NCBI RefSeq assembly: GCF_003725545.1
Contig: NZ_RJLN01000010.1
Span: 1-64,000, forward strand
Direction of reading: 5' to 3'
Source of the DNA: Micromonospora solifontis
GTDB lineage: Bacteria > Actinomycetota > Actinomycetes > Mycobacteriales > Micromonosporaceae
Length of the DNA: 64,000 nt
Shown: one piece after another, positions 39,343 through 48,873 of the stretch
Numbering within the stretch: the first letter of the stretch is position 1
Layout of the letters: each line of letters opens with the position of its first letter
Translations under genes and position numbers: made by a program
The notes under the pieces: generated by a model
Databases searched by the model: none
The model's input: only the letters and a program-made list of their open reading frames with translations
What the model was told of the DNA's origin: nothing

Positions 39343-39876
39343 GTGAGCACGGATGACGAGGCGCGCCCGGCGGCTCGGCTCACTGTCCTGACCGGACCCT
39401 CGGGGGACGGCCGGGAGAGTGTCGTCGAGCTGATCCGGGCGCGTTTTCCGTCGGTGTGGCGGCCCGTGCCCGCGACCACCCGGCCCCGGTGCCCCGGCGA
39501 GGTGCCCGGGGTCGACCGGCTCTTCCTCGACCCGGCCGCGTTCGACCGGATGATCGCGGCCGACGAGCTGCTGGAGTGGAGCCGGGTCGGGCCGTACCGG
39601 CGCGGCGTGCCGCGCGAGGCCGTCCGCGCCCGACTCGCCGAGGGGCGGCCCGTGCTGCTCCCGCTGGACCTGCCCGGTGCGCTCGCCGTCCGGGCCGTCT
39701 GGCCGGACGCGCGGCTGGTGCTCCTCGCGCCCCCGGCGTACCGGCCGGACCCGGCCGTCGCGGCCGCGTTCGCACACGCCGTGGCGCACGACCGCACCGA
39801 GCGCGCGGCGGAGGAACTGGTAGGCTTGCTCGGTTCATCCTTCCTGGCTCCGGCCCAACCGCGCCTGAGCGGTTGA
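39343..39876 (+). CDS. gmk: Degenerate guanylate-kinase homologue at the gmk locus
   Basis: Guanylate kinase normally makes GDP from GMP and ATP and is essential. Position and sequence (LTGPSGDGRES, VPATTRPRCPGEVPGVDRLF, ADELLEWSRVGPYRRGVPRE) mark this as the gmk-locus protein. However, the P-loop reads GPSGDGRE: Arg24 replaces the catalytic Lys and Glu the Ser/Thr. The LID with its conserved arginines (the RLxGRGTE region) is missing, and the chain is short (177 residues). No frameshift or stop explains this. Either a divergent active enzyme or a retired one with a functional copy elsewhere. Confidence 0.75.
   Translation: MSTDDEARPAARLTVLTGPSGDGRESVVELIRARFPSVWRPVPATTRPRCPGEVPGVDRLFLDPAAFDRMIAADELLEWSRVGPYRRGVPREAVRARLAEGRPVLLPLDLPGALAVRAVWPDARLVLLAPPAYRPDPAVAAAFAHAVAHDRTERAAEELVGLLGSSFLAPAQPRLSG
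39821..39826 (+). promoter_or_regulatory. Possible -10 box for rpoZ inside gmk
   Basis: TAGGCT near the 3' end of gmk, about 95 bases before rpoZ. It could give rpoZ-coaBC expression independent of the upstream genes. Confidence 0.35.
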
Positions 39877-39921
39877 GCGGCCACCGCCGCCGGGCGGTGC
39901 ACAAAGACGCAGAGGTTATTC

Positions 39922-40188
39922 GTGGGATCCATCGCCACCAACCCCGAGGGCATCACCAACCCGCCGATCGACGAGCTTCTCGAGAAGACGACCTCGAAGT
40001 ACGCGCTGGTGATCTTCGCCGCCAAGCGCGCCCGCCAGGTCAACGCCTACTACAGCCAGCTCGGCGAGGGCCTGCTGGAGTACGTCGGCCCGCTCGTGGA
40101 GACCACTCCGCAGGAGAAGCCGCTCTCCATCGCCATGCGCGAGATCAACGCGGGTCTGCTCACCGCCGAGCCGACCGACCAGCCGTAA
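39922..40188 (+). CDS. rpoZ: RNA polymerase omega subunit
   Basis: Small subunit that helps assemble and stabilise RNA polymerase by binding beta-prime. The 88 residues contain the family core: [20 protein letters not shown], then [19 protein letters not shown], and the C-terminal [17 protein letters not shown] 39922 follows GCAGAGG. coaBC starts 15 bases later, as in many actinobacteria. Confidence 0.95.
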   Translation: MGSIATNPEGITNPPIDELLEKTTSKYALVIFAAKRARQVNAYYSQLGEGLLEYVGPLVETTPQEKPLSIAMREINAGLLTAEPTDQP

Positions 40189-40203
40189 GCCCCACCCGCG
40201 CCG

Positions 40204-41412
40204 ATGACCGCCGAGATCGTCCTCGGGGTCGGTGGCGGCATCGCCGCCTACAAGGCGTGTGAGCTGCTCCGGCTCTTCACCGAGTCGGGCCACCGGGTGC
40301 GCGTCGTGCCGACCGCGTCGGCGCTCCGCTTCGTCGGGGCGCCGACCTGGGCCGCGCTCTCCGGCCGGCCGGTCGCCGACGACGTCTGGTCCGACGTGCA
40401 CGAGGTGCCGCACGTCCGGCTCGGCCAGCACGCCGACCTGGTGGTGGTGGCCCCGGCCACCGCCGACCTGCTCGCCAAGGCCGCCCACGGCCTCGCCGAC
40501 GACCTGCTCACCAACACCCTGCTGACCGCCCGCTGCCCGGTCGTGCTCGCCCCGGCGATGCACACCGAGATGTGGGAGCACCCGGCCACCGTCGCGAACG
40601 TGGCGACGCTGCGCTCCCGGGGCGTCCGGGTGATCGAGCCGGCCGTCGGCCGGCTCACCGGCGCCGACACCGGCAAGGGCCGGCTGCCCGATCCGGCGGA
40701 GATCTTCGCGGTCGCCCGCCGGGCCCTCGCCCGGGGCGTCGCCGCCCCGGCCGACCTGGCCGGCCGGCACGTCGTGGTGACCGCGGGCGGCACCCGCGAG
40801 CCGCTCGACCCGGTCCGCTTCCTCGGCAACCGCTCCTCCGGCAAGCAGGGGTACGCCTTCGCCCGCGCCGCCGTCGCCCGGGGCGCCCGGGTCACCCTGA
40901 TCTCGGCCAACGTCGCGCTCGCCGACCCGGCCGGCGTGGACCTGGTCCGGGTCGGCACCACCGAGGAGCTGCGCAAGGCGACCCTGGCGGCGGCCGCGGA
41001 CGCGGACGCCGTGGTGATGGCGGCCGCCCCGGCCGACTTCCGCCCGGCCACCTACGCGGCCGGGAAGATCAAGAAGGCGGACGACGGCAGCGCGCCCACC
41101 ATCGAGCTGGTCACCAACCCGGACATCGCCGCCGAGCTGGGCCGATCCCGCCGGCCCGAGCAGGTGCTGGTGGTCTTCGCCGCCGAGACCGGGGACGCCG
41201 AGGCGAACGGGCGGGCCAAGCTCGCCCGCAAGCGGGCCGACCTGATCGTGATCAACGAGGTGGGCGTGGACAAGGTCTTCGGCGCCGAGACCAACGCGGC
41301 CACCGTGATCGGGGCGGACGGGTCCGTGCACCGGCTGCCCGAGCAGCCCAAGGAGGACCTGGCCGACGCCGTCTGGGACCTCGTGGTCGCCCGGCTGACT
41401 GAGCAATCCTGA
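40204..41412 (+). CDS. coaBC: Bifunctional CoaBC: phosphopantothenoylcysteine synthetase/decarboxylase
   Basis: Two steps of coenzyme A synthesis in one protein of 402 residues. The N-terminal FMN-dependent decarboxylase (CoaC, about 1-185) begins with IVLGVGGGIAAYKACELLR and has APAMHTEMWEHPATVANVAT. The C-terminal CTP-dependent ligase (CoaB) begins near 190 with VVVTAGGTREPLDPVRFLGN and includes NRSSGKQGYAFARAA and KKADDGSAPTIELVTNPDI. It follows rpoZ directly. Confidence 0.95.
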   Translation: MTAEIVLGVGGGIAAYKACELLRLFTESGHRVRVVPTASALRFVGAPTWAALSGRPVADDVWSDVHEVPHVRLGQHADLVVVAPATADLLAKAAHGLADDLLTNTLLTARCPVVLAPAMHTEMWEHPATVANVATLRSRGVRVIEPAVGRLTGADTGKGRLPDPAEIFAVARRALARGVAAPADLAGRHVVVTAGGTREPLDPVRFLGNRSSGKQGYAFARAAVARGARVTLISANVALADPAGVDLVRVGTTEELRKATLAAAADADAVVMAAAPADFRPATYAAGKIKKADDGSAPTIELVTNPDIAAELGRSRRPEQVLVVFAAETGDAEANGRAKLARKRADLIVINEVGVDKVFGAETNAATVIGADGSVHRLPEQPKEDLADAVWDLVVARLTEQS

Positions 41413-41459
41413 CGGTTGGTCACCTCGCGTTCCCCGGGTCACGCTAGGAGCACGGTGAC

Positions 41460-41465
41460 TAAACT
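41460..41465 (+). promoter_or_regulatory. Possible -10 box for metK
   Basis: TAAACT in an AT-richer stretch, 48 bases before the chosen metK start. No clear -35 box. I saw no SAM riboswitch in the 100-base gap. Confidence 0.4.
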
Positions 41466-41512
41466 GCCGCCGAGCGACCTTTTCAAAGAGTATTCACATG
41501 CTTAGGAGTGCC

Positions 41513-42703
41513 GTGACACGTCTCTTCACGTCCGAATCGGTCACGGAGGGCCACCCGGACAAGATCGCCGACCAGATCAGTGACGGCATTCTCGACGCGC
41601 TGCTCGCCAAGGACCCGCACAGCCGGGTCGCGGTCGAGACCCTGATCACCACGGGTCAGGTGCACGTTGCCGGTGAGGTCACCACCAAGGCGTACGCCGA
41701 CATCCCGACCATCGTCCGCGAGACGATCCTGGAGATCGGGTACGACTCGTCGAAGAAGGGCTTCGACGGCGCCTCCTGCGGCGTCAGCGTCTCGATCGGG
41801 GCGCAGTCCCCGGACATCGCGCAGGGCGTGGACAACGCCTTCGAACTGCGTACCGGGGGGTCGGAGAGCGCGCTGGACGCGCAGGGCGCCGGCGACCAGG
41901 GCATGATGTTCGGCTTCGCCTGCTCGGAGACGCCCGAGCTGATGCCGCTGCCGATCGCGCTGGCCCACCGGCTGGCCCGCCGCCTCGCCGCGGTGCGCAA
42001 GGACGGCACGGTGCCGTACCTGCGGCCGGACGGCAAGACCCAGGTGACCATCGAGTACGACGGCCTGCGCCCGGTCCGGCTCGACACGGTCGTCGTCTCC
42101 AGCCAGCACGCCGCCGACATCTCGCTCGACTCGCTGCTCACCCCGGACGTCCGGGAGCACGTGATCAACCCCGAGCTGGAGGGCCTCGGCCTGGACACCG
42201 AGGGCTACCGGCTGCTGGTCAACCCGACCGGGCGGTTCGAGATCGGCGGCCCGATGGGCGACGCCGGGCTCACCGGCCGGAAGATCATCGTCGACACCTA
42301 CGGCGGCTACGCCCGTCACGGCGGCGGCGCGTTCTCCGGCAAGGACCCGTCCAAGGTTGACCGCTCGGCCGCGTACGCGATGCGCTGGGTGGCCAAGAAC
42401 GTGGTCGCCGCCGGCCTCGCCGAGCGCTGCGAGGCGCAGGTCGCGTACGCGATCGGCAAGGCCCACCCGGTCAGCCTGTTCATCGAGACCTTCGGCACCG
42501 AGACGGTGCCGGTCGCCTCGATCGAGAAGGCGGTCGCCGAGGTCTTCGATCTGCGCCCGGCCGCCATCATCCGGGACCTCAACCTGCTCCGCCCGATCTA
42601 CCAGCAGACCGCCGCGTACGGCCACTTCGGCCGGGAGCTGCCGGACCTGACCTGGGAGAGCACCGACCGGGCCGCCGACCTCAAGTCGGCCGCGGGAGCC
42701 TGA
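41513..42703 (+). CDS. metK: S-adenosylmethionine synthase
   Basis: Makes SAM from methionine and ATP. I chose GTG 41513 because AGGAG (41504-41508) is well placed before it and the product then starts near the conserved [23 protein letters not shown] 41498 would add five residues. The 396-residue length is standard. Signatures include [15 protein letters not shown] and [23 protein letters not shown] made here would serve the SAM-using enzymes of the window (BioA, RsmB and the locus methyltransferase). Confidence 0.95.
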   Translation: MTRLFTSESVTEGHPDKIADQISDGILDALLAKDPHSRVAVETLITTGQVHVAGEVTTKAYADIPTIVRETILEIGYDSSKKGFDGASCGVSVSIGAQSPDIAQGVDNAFELRTGGSESALDAQGAGDQGMMFGFACSETPELMPLPIALAHRLARRLAAVRKDGTVPYLRPDGKTQVTIEYDGLRPVRLDTVVVSSQHAADISLDSLLTPDVREHVINPELEGLGLDTEGYRLLVNPTGRFEIGGPMGDAGLTGRKIIVDTYGGYARHGGGAFSGKDPSKVDRSAAYAMRWVAKNVVAAGLAERCEAQVAYAIGKAHPVSLFIETFGTETVPVASIEKAVAEVFDLRPAAIIRDLNLLRPIYQQTAAYGHFGRELPDLTWESTDRAADLKSAAGA

Positions 42704-42762
42704 CCGGCACCAGGCGCGGCGACCGGCGACCCGCCGACGGGTCGCCGGTCGCCCGCGTCTGC

Positions 42763-44736
42763 GTGGACGTGCCCCTGGCCCACCTCGACCGCCCGTTCGA
42801 CTACCTGGTCCCCGCCGAGCTGGACGCCGCGGCGCAACCCGGCGTACGCGTCAAGGTGCGCTTCGCCGGCCAGCTCGTCGACGGCTGGTTGCTGGCGCGG
42901 GCCGAGGAGTCCGACCATCCCCGGCTGGCGTACCTGGAGAAGGTGGTCTCCCCGGTGCCGGTGCTGGCCCCGGAGATCGCCGGGCTGGCCCGCGCGGTCG
43001 CCGACCGGTACGCCGGCAGCCTCGCCGACGTGCTCCGGCTCGCCGTCCCGCCCCGGCACGCCCGGGCCGAGAAGGACCTGATCGCCGCCGCGGCCGACCC
43101 CGCCGAGACCGGACCCGCGCCGCCCGCTGAGGCCGGCACCCCCGCCGGGGCCGGCGGGGCGCCCGGCCTGGCTGTCGCCCGGGTCGACCCGCGCGGCTGG
43201 CGGGACTACCCGGCCGGACCGGCCTTCCTGCGCGCGCTCACCGACGGACGGGCGCCCCGGGCGGTCTGGTCCGCGCTGCCGGGCGAGGACTGGGCCGCCC
43301 GGTACGCCGACGCCGTGGCCGCCGCCGTCGCCGGTGGCCGGGGCGCGGCGGTCGTGGTGGCCGACGCCCGCGACCTGGACCGCCTCGACGCCGCGCTCAC
43401 CGACGTCCTCGGGCCGGGGCGGCACGTCCGGCTCTCCGCCGCGCTGGGCCCGGCCCGCCGCTACCGGGCCTTCCTCGCCGCGCTGCACGGTGATGTGCCG
43501 GTGGTGATCGGCACCCGCGCGGCCATGTTCGCCCCGGTCGCCCGGCTCGGCCTCGTCGCGATCTGGGACGACGGCGACGACCTGCACGCCGAACCCCGGG
43601 CGCCGTACCCGCACGCGCGGGAGGTGCTGCTCACCCGGGCCCAGCTCGGCGGGGCGGCGGCCCTGGTCGGCGGGTACGCCCGCACCGCCGAGGCGCAACT
43701 GCTGGTGGAGACCGGCTGGGCCCGGGAGCTGGTCGCCGACCGGGCGACCCTGCGGGCCCGGGTGCCGGCCATCGCGCCGACCGGGGACGACCCGCAGCTG
43801 GCCCGGGACCCCGGCGCCGCCTCCGCCCGGCTGCCCAGCCTGGCCTGGACCACCGCCCGGGACGCGCTCCGCGCCGACCTGCCGGTGCTGGTCCAGGTGC
43901 CCCGCCGGGGCTACCTGCCCTCGGTGGCCTGCGCCGACTGCCGTACCCCGGCCCGCTGCCCGCACTGCGCGGGACCGCTCGCCCTGCCGTCGGCCGCCGG
44001 GGCGCCGGCCTGCCGCTGGTGCGGCCGGGTCGCCGCCGCGTACGCCTGCCCGGAGTGCGGGGGGCGGCGGCTGCGGGCCTCGGTCACCGGCGCCCGGCGG
44101 ACCGCCGAGGAACTCGGGCGGGCCTTCCCGGGCGTGCCGGTGCGCACCTCCGGCCGGGAGGAGGTGCTCGCCACCGTGCCCGGCGGGGCCGGCCTGGTGA
44201 TCGCCACCCCCGGGGCCGAACCGGTCGCCGACGGCGGCTACGGGGCGGTGCTGCTGCTCGACTCGTGGGCGCTGCTCACCCGCGCCGACCTGCGGGCGGG
44301 GGAGGAGGCGCTGCGCCGCTGGCTGGCCGCCGCCGCGCTGGCCCGGCCGGGTCCGGCGGGCGGCCGGGTCGTGGTGGTGGCCGACGGCGGACTGGCCCCG
44401 GTGCAGGCGCTGCTGCGCTGGGACGCTCCCTGGTTCGCCGCCCGGGAGCTGGCCGAGCGGCGCGAGCTCGGGTTCCCGCCGGCGGTCCGGATGGCCAGCG
44501 TCACCGGCGTGGCGGAGGCGGTGGCCGACCTGCTCGCCGGCGCCCGGCTGCCCGACGGCGCCGAGGTGCTCGGGCCGGTGCCCGCGGACGAGGGGCGGGA
44601 ACGGATGCTGGTCCGGGTGCCCCGGACCCGGGCGGCCGCCCTCGCCCGGGCGCTGCACGTCGCCGCCGGGCAACGCAGCGCCCGCAAGGCGGCCGAGCCG
44701 GTCCGGCTCCAGGTCGATCCGCTCGCTCTGTTCTGA
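42763..44736 (+). CDS. priA: PriA-like primosomal protein N', helicase motifs lost
   Basis: Replication-restart protein in its actinobacterial form. The 657 residues keep the N-terminal DNA-binding domain (DVPLAHLDRPFDYLVP) and the cysteine-rich zinc region (CADCRTPARCPHC, CRWCG, CPECGG). The ATPase core has no Walker A motif (where GSGKT is expected, PGEDWAARYADAV is seen), as in other actinobacterial PriA proteins. GTG 42763 is the only standard start, yet family-like residues (VARVCV) precede it in frame. CTG 42700, overlapping the metK stop, is a possible true start. Confidence 0.85.
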   Translation: MDVPLAHLDRPFDYLVPAELDAAAQPGVRVKVRFAGQLVDGWLLARAEESDHPRLAYLEKVVSPVPVLAPEIAGLARAVADRYAGSLADVLRLAVPPRHARAEKDLIAAAADPAETGPAPPAEAGTPAGAGGAPGLAVARVDPRGWRDYPAGPAFLRALTDGRAPRAVWSALPGEDWAARYADAVAAAVAGGRGAAVVVADARDLDRLDAALTDVLGPGRHVRLSAALGPARRYRAFLAALHGDVPVVIGTRAAMFAPVARLGLVAIWDDGDDLHAEPRAPYPHAREVLLTRAQLGGAAALVGGYARTAEAQLLVETGWARELVADRATLRARVPAIAPTGDDPQLARDPGAASARLPSLAWTTARDALRADLPVLVQVPRRGYLPSVACADCRTPARCPHCAGPLALPSAAGAPACRWCGRVAAAYACPECGGRRLRASVTGARRTAEELGRAFPGVPVRTSGREEVLATVPGGAGLVIATPGAEPVADGGYGAVLLLDSWALLTRADLRAGEEALRRWLAAAALARPGPAGGRVVVVADGGLAPVQALLRWDAPWFAARELAERRELGFPPAVRMASVTGVAEAVADLLAGARLPDGAEVLGPVPADEGRERMLVRVPRTRAAALARALHVAAGQRSARKAAEPVRLQVDPLALF

Positions 44737-44836
44737 CCGCCCCGCGCCGTGACGTGCCGGATCCGGGCCGTCGCGGAGGGTCGTGACCAGGGGTTTGTCG
44801 CACACCTCGTGCGGCGGTTGGGTGAACACTGCGTGA

Positions 44837-44842
44837 TAGCAT
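44837..44842 (+). promoter_or_regulatory. Possible -10 box upstream of the kinase/ParB fusion
   Basis: TAGCAT in the 262-base gap after priA, 156 bases before the downstream start. A compound hairpin lies between. No -35 box at the right spacing. Confidence 0.3.
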
Positions 44843-44869
44843 CGCCCGTCATGCCCGGGCGAACGGCGG

Positions 44870-44909
44870 CTCCAGATCGCGGCGCGGCGTCAGACGCGCC
44901 GAGCTGGAG
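44870..44909 (+). other. Compound stem-loop in the leader of the kinase/ParB gene
   Basis: CTCCAG (44870-44875) pairs with CTGGAG (44904-44909), and inside it GGCGCG (44881-44886) pairs with CGCGCC (44895-44900). It lies in the presumed 5' leader. No known riboswitch class was recognised. Confidence 0.35.
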
Positions 44910-44998
44910 TTGCCCGAGGGTCGCGCACGGACGGCAGCGCGGGGAGCCGAGGCCAAATCGATGATGTCAGTCAGCCGGTGAGCAGGGGTGGACCAGTC

Positions 44999-45982
44999 GT
45001 GACCGTTCGTCAGTCGATCGTCTTCAACGGTGACCTCGGTAGCGGCAAGAGCACCGTCTCGGTCGAGATCGCCAAGCGGCTGAACATGCGCCGGGTCAGT
45101 GTCGGCGACCTCTACCGGCAGATGGCCGAGGAGCGGCAGATGACCGCCCTCCAGCTCAACCTGCACGCCGAGCTGGACCAGGCCGTCGACGGCTACGTCG
45201 ACCAGCTCCAGCGGGACATCGCCGCCTCCGGCGAGCGCCTGGTGATGGACTCGCGGCTGGCCTGGCACTTCTTCACCGACGCGCTCAAGGTGCACATGAT
45301 CACCGAGCCGACCGAGGCGGCCCGCCGGGTGCTGGCCCGGCCGTCCGGCCCGGCCGAGAGCTACGCCTCGATCGAGGAGGCGAAGGCCAAGCTCAGGGAG
45401 CGCAGCGAGAGCGAGCGCGGCCGGTTCATCGTGCGGTACGGCGTCGACAAGGCCCGGCTGCGCAACTACGACCTGATCTGCGACACCACCCGGGCCACCC
45501 CGGAGCAGGTGATCGCGCACGTCATCGACGTCTACGAGGGCCGGATCGGCGCGGACGTGCTGCGCGACGGGCAGCCGCTGCTGCTGCTCGACCCCGCCCG
45601 GGTCTACCCGACCGAGGACGTCGTCGCCCTGCGTGGCCTGTGGGACTCCGACTTCGTCGGCGGCGTCGCCCAGGCCGGCGACGAGGCCCTGGAGCCGCTG
45701 ACCATCGGCTACACCGGGGAGTACTTCTTCGTGGTCGACGGGCACCGCCGGCTCAGCGCGGCCCTGCAGAGCGGCTTCCCGCTGGTGCCCGCCCGGCTGG
45801 TCGCCGAGGTGGACGAGCCGGTGGTCGGCGGGATGAGCGCGGTCGAGTACTTCGCCGCCCAGGTCCGCCCCAGCCTGATCCACGACTGGGAGGCCGCGCA
45901 CGGCACCCGGCTGCCGCTGCCCGAGCACGCCCTGCTCGGCGGGGACACGGTGCTCGCGGGGGAGCCGGGCACCGGCGCCTGA
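44999..45982 (+). CDS. Cytidylate-kinase-like domain fused to a ParB-like domain
   Basis: A 327-residue protein. GTG 44999 has AGGGGTGG upstream; the in-frame GTG 44978 has no RBS. Residues 1-190 are a nucleotide-kinase fold of the cytidylate-kinase-like type: P-loop GDLGSGKS (11-18), VSVGDLYRQMAEERQM and DSRLAWHFFTDALKV. Residues 195-327 look like a ParB/Srx-type domain: LTIGYTGEYFFVVDGHRRLS, with the GxRR-like motif at 248-251, then VPARLVAEV. ParB-family domains can bind CTP, so a nucleotide link between the halves is conceivable. Function unknown. Confidence 0.75.
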   Translation: MTVRQSIVFNGDLGSGKSTVSVEIAKRLNMRRVSVGDLYRQMAEERQMTALQLNLHAELDQAVDGYVDQLQRDIAASGERLVMDSRLAWHFFTDALKVHMITEPTEAARRVLARPSGPAESYASIEEAKAKLRERSESERGRFIVRYGVDKARLRNYDLICDTTRATPEQVIAHVIDVYEGRIGADVLRDGQPLLLLDPARVYPTEDVVALRGLWDSDFVGGVAQAGDEALEPLTIGYTGEYFFVVDGHRRLSAALQSGFPLVPARLVAEVDEPVVGGMSAVEYFAAQVRPSLIHDWEAAHGTRLPLPEHALLGGDTVLAGEPGTGA

Positions 45983-46063
45983 GCGCCCACCGGGCCGTGC
46001 GGGATCGCCGGATCGGGCGTACCGGAGCATGATGAGGGTCTCCGATCCCTGGGGAGGCCGATC

Positions 46064-47338
46064 GTGGATCCTGCCGACGCCCTCGCGCTGCTGATGTCCC
46101 CGGCGGGACGGGTCGACCCGTACCCGACGTACGAGAAGTTGCGCGCGCACGGGCCGGTCGTCCCGGCCGGGCCGGGCTTCTACCTGGTCACCGGCTACGC
46201 CGAGGCCGACGCGATCCTCCGCGACGCACGGTTCGGGGTGCTCGACGACGACCTGCGCGACCAGTTCATGCCGGGCTGGCGGGAGAGCCCGGCCGTGCTG
46301 TCCATCTCCCGGTCGATGCTGCGCACCAACCCGCCCGACCACAGCCGGATGCGGCGGCTGGCCGCCGGCGCGTTCACCCCGCGCCGGATCGCCGCCATGC
46401 GGGACGTGGTCGTCGCCCAGGCCGATGAGCTGATCGACGCGATGCTCGCCCGGGGCCGGGACGGGACGCCGGTGGACTTCCAGGCCGAGTTCGCGTACCC
46501 GCTGCCGGTGGGGGTGATCTGCGCGCTGCTCGGCGTGCCGGCGGCCGACCGGCCGCTGTTCCGGCGGTGGGCCACCGACCTGACCGGCGTCCTGGAGCCG
46601 GAGATCACCCCCGAGGAGCTGGCGGTGGCCGACCAGGGCGCCGTCGAGCTGCGCGACTATTTCAGCGAGCTGGTCGCGGAACGCCGCCGGGCCCCGGCCG
46701 ACGACCTGACCACCGCGCTGGTCCAGGCACACGACTCCGACGGCGCCCGGCTCTCCGGGGACGAGCTGCTGGCCAACCTGGTCGTGCTGCTGGTCGCCGG
46801 CTTCGAGACCACCACCAACCTGCTCGGCAACGGCCTGGTGGTGCTGCTCGACCACCCGCGCGCGGCGGCGGCGCTGCGCGAGCACCCCGAGTTCGCCCCC
46901 GGGTACGTCGAGGAGCTGCTCCGGTACGACTCCCCGGTCCAGCTCACCTCCCGGATGAGCACCGCCCCGGCCCGGCACGGCGAGGTCGACCTGCCCGCCG
47001 CGAGCTGGACGATCGTGCTGCTCGGCGCGGCGAACCGGGACCCCCGCCGCTACCCGGAGCCGGGCCGCTTCGACCCGTGGCGCCCGCAGGTCCACCCGCT
47101 CTCCTTCGGCGCCGGCCCGCACTACTGCCTGGGCGCCGCGCTGGCCCGGCTGGAGGCGCGGGTGGCCTTCCCGCTGCTGCTGCGCCGGCTGCCCGGGCTC
47201 GCGCTGGCCGGGACGCCCGAGCGCCGGGTCCGGCTCACCCTGCGCGGGTACGCCACCCTGCCGGTCACCGTCGGTGACGTGGCGGCGCCGCTCACCGATC
47301 GCGGTACGCCGGCCGGGACGGCACGGGCGACTCCGTAG
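46064..47338 (+). CDS. Cytochrome P450
   Basis: A soluble 424-residue heme monooxygenase. The I-helix oxygen-activation motif [12 protein letters not shown], the K-helix ExxR in [12 protein letters not shown] and the heme-binding loop [17 protein letters not shown] (Cys ligand) are all present. The substrate cannot be read, and no ferredoxin or reductase gene is adjacent, so it must draw electrons from elsewhere. GTG 46064 follows GGGGAGG. It lies alone between the kinase/ParB gene and def. Confidence 0.93.
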   Translation: MDPADALALLMSPAGRVDPYPTYEKLRAHGPVVPAGPGFYLVTGYAEADAILRDARFGVLDDDLRDQFMPGWRESPAVLSISRSMLRTNPPDHSRMRRLAAGAFTPRRIAAMRDVVVAQADELIDAMLARGRDGTPVDFQAEFAYPLPVGVICALLGVPAADRPLFRRWATDLTGVLEPEITPEELAVADQGAVELRDYFSELVAERRRAPADDLTTALVQAHDSDGARLSGDELLANLVVLLVAGFETTTNLLGNGLVVLLDHPRAAAALREHPEFAPGYVEELLRYDSPVQLTSRMSTAPARHGEVDLPAASWTIVLLGAANRDPRRYPEPGRFDPWRPQVHPLSFGAGPHYCLGAALARLEARVAFPLLLRRLPGLALAGTPERRVRLTLRGYATLPVTVGDVAAPLTDRGTPAGTARATP

Positions 47339-47341
47339 ACT
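47336..47341 (+). promoter_or_regulatory. -10 box for def-fmt-rsmB
   Basis: TAGACT spans the end of the P450 gene, 39 bases before GTG 47381; GAAGGAG lies between as RBS. No clear -35 box. Confidence 0.45.
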
Positions 47342-47380
47342 GGTACGGCACCACTCGTCCCACTGAAGGAGCCACCCCGC

Positions 47381-47941
47381 GTGACCGTCCAGCCCATCCG
47401 TCTGTTCGGGGATCCGGTGCTGCGCACGCCGGCCGACCCGGTCGTCGACTTCGACGCCGAGCTGCGCAGGCTGATCGCCGACCTGACCGACACGATGCGC
47501 GAGCAGAGCGGGGCCGGCCTGGCCGCGCCGCAGCTCGGGGTGGGCCTGCGGGTGTTCACCTTCGACGTCGACGACGTCCTCGGGCATCTGGTCAACCCGG
47601 TGCTGGAGTTCCCGGACTCCGAGGAGCAGGACGGCCCGGAGGGGTGCCTGTCCATCCCCGGGCTCTACTTCGACACCAAGCGCCGGCAGAACGTCGTCGC
47701 CAAGGGCTTCAACGGTTACGGCGACCCGGTGCAGATCGTCGGCACCGGCCTGATGGCCCGGTGCGTCCAGCACGAGACCGACCACCTCGACGGGGTGCTC
47801 TTCGTCGACCGGCTCGACCCGGCCGCCCGCAAGGCGGCCATGAAGGCGATCCGCCAGGCCGAGTGGTACGACCAGGAGGCCCCGCCGACGGTGAAGGTCA
47901 GCCCGCACGCCGCCGGCAACCCGTTCGGCCTGGGGCGGTGA
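47381..47941 (+). CDS. def: Peptide deformylase
   Basis: Removes the formyl group from new proteins. The 186 residues contain all three metal and active-site motifs: [18 protein letters not shown] and QHETDHLDG (HExxH form). GTG 47381 is preceded by GAAGGAG. It is next to fmt, which adds the formyl group to initiator tRNA: the classic def-fmt-rsmB operon. Confidence 0.96.
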   Translation: MTVQPIRLFGDPVLRTPADPVVDFDAELRRLIADLTDTMREQSGAGLAAPQLGVGLRVFTFDVDDVLGHLVNPVLEFPDSEEQDGPEGCLSIPGLYFDTKRRQNVVAKGFNGYGDPVQIVGTGLMARCVQHETDHLDGVLFVDRLDPAARKAAMKAIRQAEWYDQEAPPTVKVSPHAAGNPFGLGR

Positions 47942-47946
47942 CCCGG

Positions 47947-48873
47947 ATGCGCCTGGTCTTCGCCGGCACGCCGGCCGTCGCCGTGCCCGCCCTGGACGCC
48001 ATCGCCGCGTCCGGCCACGAGCTGCTGGCCGTGGTCACCCGACCCGACGCCCCCGCCGGGCGGGGTCGCAGCCTGGTCCGCTCGCCCGTCGGCGCCTGGG
48101 CCGACGCCCACGGCGTCGAGGTGCTCACCCCGGCGAAGCCGCGCGAGCCGGAGTTCCTGGACCGGCTCCGCGATCTGGCCCCGGACTGCGTGCCGGTGGT
48201 CGCGTACGGGGCGTTGGTGCCGCCGGTGGCGCTGGAGATCCCCCGGCACGGCTGGATCAACCTGCACTTCTCGCTGCTGCCCGCGTGGCGTGGCGCGGCG
48301 CCCGTGCAGCACGCCGTACTGCACGGCGACGAGCTGACCGGCGCCAGCGTCTTCCAGCTGGAGGAGGGGCTGGACACCGGGCCGGTCTACGGCACGGTGA
48401 CCGACGAGATCCGCCCCACCGACACCTCCGGGGACCTGCTGGAGCGCCTCGCGCACTCCGGCGCCGGCCTGCTGGTGGCCGTGCTCGACGCGCTCGAGGC
48501 GGGCACCGCCCGGGCCGAGCCGCAGCCCGCCGACGGGGTCACCCTCGCACCGAAGCTGACCGTCGAGGACGCCCGGGTCCGCTGGAGCGACCCCGCGTTC
48601 GCGGTCGACCGGCGGATCCGCGCCGGCACGCCGGCCCCCGGCCCGTGGACCACCTTCCGCGGCGACCGGGTCAAGCTCGGCCCGGTGACCCCGGTCGCCG
48701 ACGGCCCGGAGCTGAAGCCGGGCGAGCTGCTGGTCGAGAAGTCCCGCGTCCTCGCCGGCACGGCGACCGTGCCGGTGCGGCTCGGCGAGGTCCGGGCGGC
48801 CGGCAAGAAGGCCATGTCGGCGAGCGACTGGGCGCGCGGCGCCCGGGTCGCCGCCGGCGAGGTGTTCGCGTGA
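47947..48873 (+). CDS. fmt: Methionyl-tRNA formyltransferase
   Basis: Formylates initiator Met-tRNA using 10-formyltetrahydrofolate. ATG 47947 gives 308 residues starting [14 protein letters not shown], the family N-terminus; GTG 47938, overlapping the def stop, is an alternative three residues longer. The catalytic Asn-His-Asp set and loop are seen in [20 protein letters not shown] and in LDTGPVYG. The stop overlaps rsmB (GTGA). Confidence 0.95.
   Translation: MRLVFAGTPAVAVPALDAIAASGHELLAVVTRPDAPAGRGRSLVRSPVGAWADAHGVEVLTPAKPREPEFLDRLRDLAPDCVPVVAYGALVPPVALEIPRHGWINLHFSLLPAWRGAAPVQHAVLHGDELTGASVFQLEEGLDTGPVYGTVTDEIRPTDTSGDLLERLAHSGAGLLVAVLDALEAGTARAEPQPADGVTLAPKLTVEDARVRWSDPAFAVDRRIRAGTPAPGPWTTFRGDRVKLGPVTPVADGPELKPGELLVEKSRVLAGTATVPVRLGEVRAAGKKAMSASDWARGARVAAGEVFA

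Noticed and set aside
41413..41512. SAM riboswitch before metK
   Set aside because: None of the conserved SAM aptamer blocks is visible in the 100-base gap; only a -10 box and RBS can be defended.
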